From Acytostelium subglobosum LB1 (lineage: Eukaryota > Evosea > Eumycetozoa > Acytosteliales > Acytosteliaceae), in NCBI RefSeq assembly GCF_000787575.1, contig NW_012236501.1:312546-376545 (forward strand): a stretch of 64,000 nt of DNA, written 5' to 3'. How positions within the stretch are numbered: the first letter of the stretch is position 1; every line of letters starts with the position of its first letter. Positions 56,973-64,000 of the stretch are shown piece by piece. The translations under genes were made by a program, and so were the position numbers. The notes under the pieces were generated by a model, which worked only from the letters and a program-made list of their open reading frames with translations, did no database searches and had not been told where the DNA came from.

Positions 56973-59636
56973 TTATTGATTGGGATTTGGTAACATTGTT
57001 GTGTCTTTTTTGATTCTTAGGGTCAGTTCGTCAATGATCTGGTCAATGTTCATTGTCATATCGTCCACCCTGTTGTACAGATTGTCGAAGCTATCGTAGG
57101 ACTGTAACACTATCTCCGATATGTACTTCAATATATGTGCATAGCCGCGTAGATCAGGTCTAGTGCTTTGATTCTTCAATGTAGATCCAATGTTTCCAAG
57201 CCTGGTTGTGGCCACCTGCTCGCCAACTACCACAAAGACGTTCTCCACACTCACATCGTTGTGCGAGAAACCATAGTCGGTGATGCCCTTGATGGCTATG
57301 GCGATCTGGCGCCACAGTACCAAGACCTGCATGTCGGAAATGGTGCCAACTGATCCAATGAATTCCTTGAGTGGCACTCCAATTCTTTTGTAGATCAGTT
57401 GAATGTGTTCAGTGTTCCACTGCACGGCAATTAGGGGCAAAAGGTTGACACTCCTGGCCACTAGCTGTGGTGTGTAGTAGGCCTCCTCAAAGAAGGCCAA
57501 GTGAGATTGAGAGATGCCAGAGATCACTGGTAGGTGGGAGCATCGCTTGATAAAGACTGGATCGCCACCAAACACACCAGTGTATGTCATACCCGATGGT
57601 CCATAAGCTATAATGTTGTCCGACACGCCGGCCAGTTCATCGAATGGGTTGTTCAGTTTGAACATGTTGGCCATCACCTCCACGTGCAGCCGTCCGACGT
57701 TGAGTTGGAGAACGGCAAAGTGAGTTCGGGCATTCAGTGCGCGCAACTTGTTTAGGAATAGGTTCCAGACTGAGGCACGTACATTCAGATTGCGCTTGTA
57801 GTCGTCGAACGTTTGATTTGCTATCGTAGCAAGTGTCTTGGTGTCGGGCGATTGGCCAAACAATTTGAGTATCTTCCCCATTGTCCGCATTTTGAACAGT
57901 ATATCAATTGGCTTCTTGTCGGTGAACACCTTTGCTAGCATGTTCTTCTTGTTCTCAATACCTTTGTGCTGAAGCCTCATAGACTTGGAGAGTGAATCAT
58001 ACAGTTTGCTCTTGAGTTCATTGATCACACCTTCCAATGTCCACTCATTGAACAACTCCTTCAGGTACAGGCTGTTTGTTGAATTGATGGCGGAGTAGCA
58101 AACGGTAGAAAGTTCCTTGCACAGCTCATCCAGGACTGGAATGGTAATGTGATTGACGAACCAAGGTGCAACTTTGGCCTTGAATGCGCCGATCGCCTCA
58201 AGCTTGGCACTGTTGACCTGGTATGCGCCATCGTACTGCTCCAAGACTGTGTTGCCAGCGTAGATCATGGCCTCGTCATTGACTGCTCTGCATTGCTTCT
58301 CGAATAGATCGGGCAACCACTTGATTGAATCCTCAAAGTATGCTTGGATGTCCTTGAGTAGATCCTGAAGTTTTTCGGCAAGGTCCCAACCAGGGGGTGG
58401 CATGTCGTTCTTGTTGTTCATAAACCTTGAGTAGAAGGTCACACACAGTGAGATGAGTTCGTCCAGCACAAAGTTGACGCGCGCATGTCTGACGGTGATG
58501 GTCCATTTGGTGAGTCGCTCGATGAATCTTGAAAAGAGTACCTTGCTGCATTGCTTTGACACAACGCGCAGGTAGTCCATGGAGTTGACAATTGAGAACC
58601 GAGTGTCATGTGTAGTTTGCAATAATGATCGTTGCCTCAGCTGTTTGAAGATAGTTCTCTCCTCGCTCAGAAGTAGCTCGTCGGTCACGTCGTTGATGTC
58701 CTCCATATTGTAGTTGCTCTTGATCGCGGCCACATTGAACTTGGTGTTAGCAAAGAAGACATGCTCATTCAGGTTAAACTTAACAACCAACGATGCCAGC
58801 GCTCTGAGCTCCTCATAGGAGAACACCTCGTGGTCAGAGAATGCTGGATTGGCGTAGCAAAAGACAACGGCGTGGGGCTGGAGCATAGTGAAGAAGTTGG
58901 CTCGGACAATGGACAGAGATGGATGCTCGTCTTTTTCAAAGCCTGGGATGTCATACACCTCGAGTCCGCCCCCGAGCATTGGGAATGGGTACCTGATCAC
59001 CACAACCTTCTGGACCCATTCCTCGATGTACTCGGCGTCAACGCTCTCGCTTGCTCCGTTCTCCTTTGACATACGACATAGTTTATGAGCTAGTTTGGTC
59101 GCTTCCTTTTGATTGGGCGCGTCTGCAAGTTTGATGGGGGGCTCGTGTATTGGTAGCAGTCCATTCACCGAGATCCTGTGCATGGTGATGTTGGCGTCGG
59201 CCAGTGGTGCATAGCGAAGTATGGTGATACGAGACATTGAAAAGCCCGCCCCAGTTGGCAGTAGCGTACCCAGTAACGTGTTGATCAGCGTTGTCTTGCC
59301 CGCGCCCAGAGCACCGAGGAATGCCAACTTCATTGTTGCAGCACCCTCAGCAAATGATAGCACTCTATTCGATCGTTCATCTGACAACAGTGTATCCATT
59401 ATATCCAGAGGTTTCTCATCTTTGAAGTTGACATCGGTGCGAATGGCATTGAATGTTGTATCGAGATGTTGAAAGACAGACATCTGCTGTGTCAGTTTAG
59501 TTAAGGCCACATGAGCATTTGACCAATGAGTGGCCTTATCATCATGATATATTGTTGGTGAGTTGATAAAGGAGTCATAATCAAACTGTTTAATGTACAA
59601 CTTTGATTGTTTGATTGTTTGATCGATTGTGTTCAT
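56973..59636 (-). CDS. Intronless GPK GTPase with partially degenerate kinase domain (second copy)
   Basis: Single open frame of 887 residues. N-terminal helical segment, then P-loop GALGAGKTT (108-116), LLPTGAGFSMSRITILRY, EVYDIPGFE, FFANTKFNVAA. The LPTG-x(n)-RITILRY pattern is close to bacterial dynamin-like and mitofusin-type GTPases. Helical middle with RFIERLTKW. Kinase-like C-terminus: AYGPSGMTYTG loop, VFIK (Lys kept), FSHNDVSVEN (HxD and Asn kept), RLGNIG for DFG (Asp lost). It pairs with 33596-36496; the same Asp-to-Asn change in both shows it predates their duplication. The start at 59636 (MNTIDQTIKQS) is followed by a region with no other in-frame choice before the conserved part. 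No P-loop intron, unlike types 1, 2 and 4. Confidence 0.88.
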   Translation of the reverse strand: MNTIDQTIKQSKLYIKQFDYDSFINSPTIYHDDKATHWSNAHVALTKLTQQMSVFQHLDTTFNAIRTDVNFKDEKPLDIMDTLLSDERSNRVLSFAEGAATMKLAFLGALGAGKTTLINTLLGTLLPTGAGFSMSRITILRYAPLADANITMHRISVNGLLPIHEPPIKLADAPNQKEATKLAHKLCRMSKENGASESVDAEYIEEWVQKVVVIRYPFPMLGGGLEVYDIPGFEKDEHPSLSIVRANFFTMLQPHAVVFCYANPAFSDHEVFSYEELRALASLVVKFNLNEHVFFANTKFNVAAIKSNYNMEDINDVTDELLLSEERTIFKQLRQRSLLQTTHDTRFSIVNSMDYLRVVSKQCSKVLFSRFIERLTKWTITVRHARVNFVLDELISLCVTFYSRFMNNKNDMPPPGWDLAEKLQDLLKDIQAYFEDSIKWLPDLFEKQCRAVNDEAMIYAGNTVLEQYDGAYQVNSAKLEAIGAFKAKVAPWFVNHITIPVLDELCKELSTVCYSAINSTNSLYLKELFNEWTLEGVINELKSKLYDSLSKSMRLQHKGIENKKNMLAKVFTDKKPIDILFKMRTMGKILKLFGQSPDTKTLATIANQTFDDYKRNLNVRASVWNLFLNKLRALNARTHFAVLQLNVGRLHVEVMANMFKLNNPFDELAGVSDNIIAYGPSGMTYTGVFGGDPVFIKRCSHLPVISGISQSHLAFFEEAYYTPQLVARSVNLLPLIAVQWNTEHIQLIYKRIGVPLKEFIGSVGTISDMQVLVLWRQIAIAIKGITDYGFSHNDVSVENVFVVVGEQVATTRLGNIGSTLKNQSTRPDLRGYAHILKYISEIVLQSYDSFDNLYNRVDDMTMNIDQIIDELTLRIKKDTTMLPNPNQ

Positions 59637-60231
59637 TGCTGGTGATCGACTAATTGATTGTTTGTTTGTTTGATCGAATGAATGATTGACTGTCTGTGTC
59701 TTTGTTTGTAGTATGTATCTATCTAACTAAATATTACTATGTACATTTAATTACAAGGTTGATTCTTTGTACATCTAGTGAAGTGTTATGTTGTTGGGGC
59801 AAGCATTAGAAGGGATCTCGCTGGCCTTGCAGTGTTGGTTGAGGCCTTGTTAATCACCCACATACACTCTCATTCAAGTTGCCTAAACTTGGAATTCCAG
59901 TTTCTTGCACACAACTCTTGATAAAGAGTTTAAACTTTCAAAGTGTAACAAAGACACACAACCAATGAATGAATCAGCGACCCATCAGAACAGAAATGAA
60001 TAATATCTCTTCTTTGCCCATCCCGCGGGTCTTTCTACTGAGCAAGCAAAATGAGGCAAGATACAATCACCAATATCTTGTATGCGCACTCAAGAGTCTG
60101 AGTTGTAAATTAAGAATAAGCACTCATTCATTGACACATTGGTCTGTCTATCAGTCAGCTCCAACATCTAGATCTTATCATTCAATCTTTCAATCAATCA
60201 TCCAACAAATATATATTCAACATAAATAACA
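59637..60231. promoter_or_regulatory. Divergent promoter region with family motifs
   Basis: 595 nt between type-3 (minus) and type-4 (plus) genes. AAGTTGCCT (59876-59884) is followed immediately by AAACTTGGAATTCCAGTTTC (59885-59904), which has a GGAATTCC palindrome, and TGAGGCAA (60052-60059). CAATC-rich leader before 60232. No RNA gene or relic was seen. Confidence 0.5.
59876..59904 (+). promoter_or_regulatory. Composite motif AAGTTGCCT plus AAACTTGGAATTCCAGTTTC
   Basis: Lies 328-356 nt before the start at 60232. Both halves recur, in the same sense relative to the gene, upstream of the paralogous type-4 gene (48345-48337 and 48395-48376). Candidate transcription-factor site or conserved remnant of promoter duplication. 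Confidence 0.4.
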
Positions 60232-63195
60232 ATGATACCAAACAATTCTGAATGGAAAGGACCATCATTCTATGAATCAATCACTGAACTTGGTCCAGAA
60301 CCATTCATAACGCATGTTACGGCATCAACAAAACCTGAGGAGTTGTTGGCCACATGTCTTGCAAAGTTGAAAGACAACCAAGACAAGATAAAACAATGTG
60401 CCAATGACTTCTACAAACTTGAGGCTGAATATCTCAAGGTCATTGACTCCAAAGATCAATTAATGTTCAAGGAGAGCAGAGAACTGATCAGCAGAATCAC
60501 CGATGATTCATTCGTCAAGATTGCCTTGTGTGGTGCGACTTGTGCTGGTAAGTAATGGCGATGATGATGATGGTATGCCAATCATTCATTCATACTAACT
60601 ACTCGACACAAAGGCAAGTCCACATTGCTCAGTCTTCTCTTGGACAGGTTGCCATTGCCCAGTGGCAAAGGCCACACCACAGCCCGCATCTGTATCATTC
60701 GCTATGCAGAGTTGAAGGATGCCAAGATCAGTCTGTGTCGTCTCAACCAGGCCACTTCCAAGTTGGAGCCCATTCCCAATGGAGAGGCTGCCTCGTTGGC
60801 TCAGTACAAGACAACCAGAGAGCTGAAGCCCGTCCTCGACAAGTTCTTGCGCCGAGAGAACTTCCCAAATGAGAAGTTCGAGGAGATCGTCACTCAGATC
60901 GTCCTCATCCAGTATCCAATCAAACTGCTCAAGGGTGGAGTCGAGATCTACGATATCCCAGGCTACAGTTCAGAGGACAAGGATTGCCTCAGAGAGCTGC
61001 GCCAGTCATTCTTGAAGCATGTCAATCCACACGGACTGATCTTCTGTTTCCCAAACCCAGCCTTCTCCACAGAGGAGATCAACGCATATGATGACCTGCT
61101 CAAAGGAATGGGCACCGACGTCGAGCTGAGGACCACATCGAGGACATTCTTTGCCAACACCAAATTCGAGATGTTCTCATTCGCTTACGACCAAGGCTTT
61201 ACGCTTGAGGAGCTTGAGGATCAGCCAGACAAGGTGCAGGAGGAGGAGAAGAAGAGATCCGAGAACCTTCCCAAGAGGAGTCAACACCTCTCCGAGGAGA
61301 ACAAGAACGTTGCACTCGAAGGATACACATACGCGCTGGTCAATTCAGTTGAGTACCTTGAGGGTGGTGGCCAGCTGATCTTCCATCGATTCCTGGAACG
61401 ATTGTCAACTTGGATTGTTGGCCAGCAACAACGTCGATACGCCACAGCCTACATGCGCATTGCCCAAGCCAGCAGTTCATTCTTCAGCAGCTACAATACC
61501 ATCCGCTCAAATACCATCGACAAAATTCTCAAGGAGACATGGTTGGTCGAAGGCAACAAGTTTCTGGACAAGCTGGGTGGAACTCTCCATGCACAGCTTA
61601 CGCACTTTCTCCTTAGCGTCGATGATCACTTCCAAGTGTTCATGGACAGGAACAATCTATACAACGAGGCACTCAAGAAGGCCAAGTCGATCAAGATCCA
61701 AGAGTACGATGGACGATCAAGGTTGTGCGCTGGTGAGGCTTCTGGTGCCTTCAAGGAGGCCTTCTCACCATGGTTCAACAAGAATGTTCTGGAGGCCTTT
61801 TCCAATTACCTCCAAGGAGTTATTGAATCGGCAGTGCAACAGACACTTAGCAACATCTTTGGCAGGGACGACGTGTTTGAGAACGAGCTGCTCAACGATG
61901 TGCTGAAGCAGAACTTTGTTGCCGGCTTCAGGTCCAAGATCTCCAACGACAAGGTCCTCTACAACAGGATCACACCGACCATCGTGTCCAACTTGTTGAT
62001 GACTGCCTCCGACCATCCCTTGCTGTCAGCGCTGTCTTTGGTCATGGGCGTGGGCGTCATTGCCACGTTGTTTACCCTGATGATCGCCGCGCCAATCATT
62101 GACTCTTTCCGAAAGATCGACGATGACTTCAAGGAGAAGTTGACCAAGCGTCTGTTTGTTGAGATCAAGAGCCAGGTGAAAGACCTGCCAAGGAATCTTT
62201 TCGTGGAGCAAGTCGTCAGCACACAGAAGGTCATCGAATCACTCAAGGGCAACCTGATTGTGCGCCAAATCCAACTACTCAAGATGGCACAAAAGCTGGA
62301 CAATATGCGTGAGATGGCGACTACACGTACAAAGTTTGGCAAGGTGGAGGCCGAGGCACTGTCCGCGCTCACCAGTCTGATGAACCCATCATACAAGCCG
62401 GTGATCTCGCTCGAAGACATTGGCGGCGGGGCAACCGGTCGCGTCTACAAGGGTACGCTCATGGGAAAACCGGTGGCCATCAAGACCCTGTCCTACGCCG
62501 ATCCCAATGGCGAGGCCTTTGAGATGGCAGAGTCGATGTTCTTTGAGGAGGTGAACAACAGCCATCATCTCACAGCCAACATCACCAACCTCAAGTACCT
62601 GCTTCCACTGCTGGGCGTCTTCAAGGACGAGGTCAGGAAGGAATGGCAGATCGTCTACCCACTCTACGACTGTGACCTGTTCACCTACATCAAGCGCAGT
62701 ATTCCGCATCTCAGCTTTAAGCAGTCACTGAACATCGCCATCGACGTGGCGTCCTGCATCGAACTGCTTCATCGCAACAAAATCATTCACCGTGATCTCA
62801 AACTGGAGAACATCTTCATCAACTACAACAAACAGACCGAGGAGATCACTCACATTGCGCTGGGTGACTATGGCACCATCACCTTTACAAGCATTGCGAC
62901 AACAGTCGTTGGCACCGTACTCTATGCAGCGCCCGAGGTCAAGAGGGGCATGATGTACACGGAGAAGGTGGATATCTATTCACTCAGTGGTTTGCTATTT
63001 GAGTTGTTGCCAAAGCCAACGTTCCAACGAGCCAACATCGAGGCGTTCAAGTCTGTGCTGCCTGTTGCACCAATGAAGGGTGTGCCAGAAGAGTACCAAC
63101 AACTACTTGTCGAATGCTCGGAACCAGACCCTGATCAGCGACCAACCATAGATCTTGTCAAGCAGAGACTGATAGCACTTTCAAGAAAGTACTAA
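60232..63195 (+). CDS. Dynamin-like GTPase fused to a catalytically complete kinase, intact
   Basis: Exon 1 60232-60547, intron 60548-60613 (phase 1, within the P-loop Gly codon), exon 2 60614-63195; 965 residues. P-loop GATCAGKST (101-109), LPSGKGHTTAR, EIYDIPGYS (Asp about 219), FFANTKFEM (about 287), helical region, then a 30-residue hydrophobic segment (about 573-604, HPLLSALSLVMGVG ...) flanked by basic and acidic helices, like the membrane-inserting paddle or transmembrane hairpin of mitofusin/BDLP-type proteins. Kinase domain from about 705: GGGATGRVYKG, VAIK (Lys729), HRDLKLEN (Asp833), GDYG (Asp857 in place of DFG), APEV and DIYSLSGLLFELLP. All residues for phosphotransfer are present. 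It resembles Ser/Thr or TKL-like kinases; substrate unknown. The best candidate for the active partner of the dead copies. Confidence 0.9.
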
Positions 63196-63328
63196 ACAAG
63201 ATGTATAAATATGCAGATTGAATTTGTTTGATTGACTGATTAATCATTCGTTCGTCGATGTGTGTGCTTGTGTGTAAAGTAGTGGACCCCAGGTAGATGT
63301 CATTTGTTTCAAATTATTCTATTTATTA

Positions 63329-63950
63329 TTAAATTTTGTTTTCAAGCAAATACTCTTGCAATTTGTCATTGTTAAGTGACTTTGAAGCAGCCACAATTAT
63401 CACTCCCCACCAACGACGACCATGGTTGTCTTTGGTCACTGCTCTTATGCCCTTGTATCTCGGATCAATTGGGATCACAAGTATGTGTTGGTTAGACTTG
63501 GGGATGGCAATATGATCCATCTCATGTTGGTCAACTATGCCTTCCAAACAGTCCCTGGTAACATTGTTAGTTGACAGGCTCACCTCTACAGTATCCTTCT
63601 TATCACCAAGGACAGCTTGGACCACCTTAAAGTTGGCATAGGGAAAACAATAATGGATCTTGACAATACCAGGGCAACCAGTCACTCCAGAAAGATGGTG
63701 GAAGGGGTGGATGGTGAGAGAGGCAATTGATTGGGTGACCTCTGCCAATGGATCCATATCATAATCATCATATATGTTCTCCTCACTCCTTCTGAACTTG
63801 AGAGGGGGTGACGCAGGGGTATCATCATCAATCACTAGAGCAGGTTGGGGGGCACGTCGAGCTTGGCGAGGAATACGTACGAGCACAGGTTCATGTGCAG
63901 GTGCAGGAGCAGGTACAGGAGCAGGTGCAGGAGCAGGTGCAGGAGCAGGT

Positions 63951-63985
<35 letters not shown>

Positions 63986-64000
63986 TGCAGGAGCAGGTTC
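63329..64000 (-). CDS. Unknown protein with Pro-Ala repeat, 5' part outside window
   Basis: Open to the right edge on the minus strand and ending at 63329-63331. From the edge inward it has a Pro-Ala dipeptide run (about 38 residues), a basic patch (VRIPRQARRAP), an acidic/Ser linker (DDDTPASPPLKFRRSEENIYDDYDMD) and a C-terminal domain of about 130 residues with alternating strands (GIVKIHYCFPY ... VEVSLSTNNVTRDCLEGIVD ... HILVIPIDPRYKGI ... WWGVIIVAAS). I do not recognise this domain. No ATG is present in the visible part, so the start is off the window. Convergent with the kinase-GTPase gene (133 nt between stops). Confidence 0.65.
63886..64000 (+). repeat. GC-rich minisatellite coding for Pro-Ala
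   Basis: Tandem array of GCAGGA/GCAGGT units, mostly organised as 12-mers GGTGCAGGAGCA with a stretch of pure 6-mers near 63955-63980. It reads as Pro-Ala on the minus strand and continues beyond the window. Confidence 0.9.

Noticed and set aside
1-64000. Bacterial or viral origin of the GTPase array
   Set aside because: Spliceosomal introns, poly-Asn tracts and interleaving with myosin and kinesin genes show it is resident nuclear DNA; an ancient bacterial source of the dynamin-like core is possible but cannot be tested here.

Overview
The window looks like nuclear DNA of a social amoeba (dictyostelid). Short GT...AG introns (57-117 nt), poly-Asn runs, asparagine-rich N-termini, AT-rich promoters, TTGA/CAAT-type tetranucleotide repeats and a long-tailed class I myosin with a Gly/Pro/Ala tail and C-terminal SH3 all fit. 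Coding regions are richer in GC than in Dictyostelium discoideum, so a species outside that group is more likely. This placement is inference; no marker gene fixes the species.

The dominant feature is a dispersed array, on both strands, of 17 copies plus at least two relics of one gene family, called here the GPK family (GTPase-plus-kinase-like). A typical member has a short helical N-terminal segment, a dynamin/BDLP-type GTPase core (GPTHSGK-S/T, D-x-P-G, FFxNTK), a long helical region and a C-terminal protein-kinase-like domain. Four types are visible. (1) The common type, with a degenerate pseudokinase: 1-481(-), 1012-3293(+), 4022-6605(+), 6952-9580(+), 9744-12604(+), 21719-24404(+), 30525-33574(+), 48771-50424(+), 50925-53720(+), 53854-56688(-). 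(2) A type with only the kinase N-lobe or with a replaced C-terminus: 36815-39110, 39427-41674 and 41968-44991, all (+). (3) An intronless type that keeps the kinase Lys, HxD and Asn but lacks the DFG Asp: 33596-36496(-), 56973-59636(-). (4) A type with all kinase catalytic motifs and a hydrophobic membrane-like segment: 45102-48176(-), 60232-63195(+).

Two blocks of unrelated genes interrupt the array. Block 1 (12808-21322) holds an aldo-keto reductase, a Crinkler/RHS-like P-loop NTPase, a class I myosin heavy chain and a 66-residue unknown protein. Block 2 (24435-29831) is one kinesin-7/CENP-E-like gene. A PB1-domain fragment lies at 3373-3758, and an unknown protein with a Pro-Ala repeat runs off the right edge.

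Decay is concentrated in the family. Six members carry frameshifts, deletions or lost exons, while about 12 kb of myosin, kinesin, reductase and NTPase coding sequence reads without a break. A tandem, fast-turning-over family of large GTPases with catalytic and dead kinase partners resembles, in genomic behaviour only, the IRG/GBP clusters of animals. A role in membrane remodelling or cell-autonomous defence is a hypothesis. Several promoters of the family share short motifs (AAGTTGCCT, AACTTGGA).
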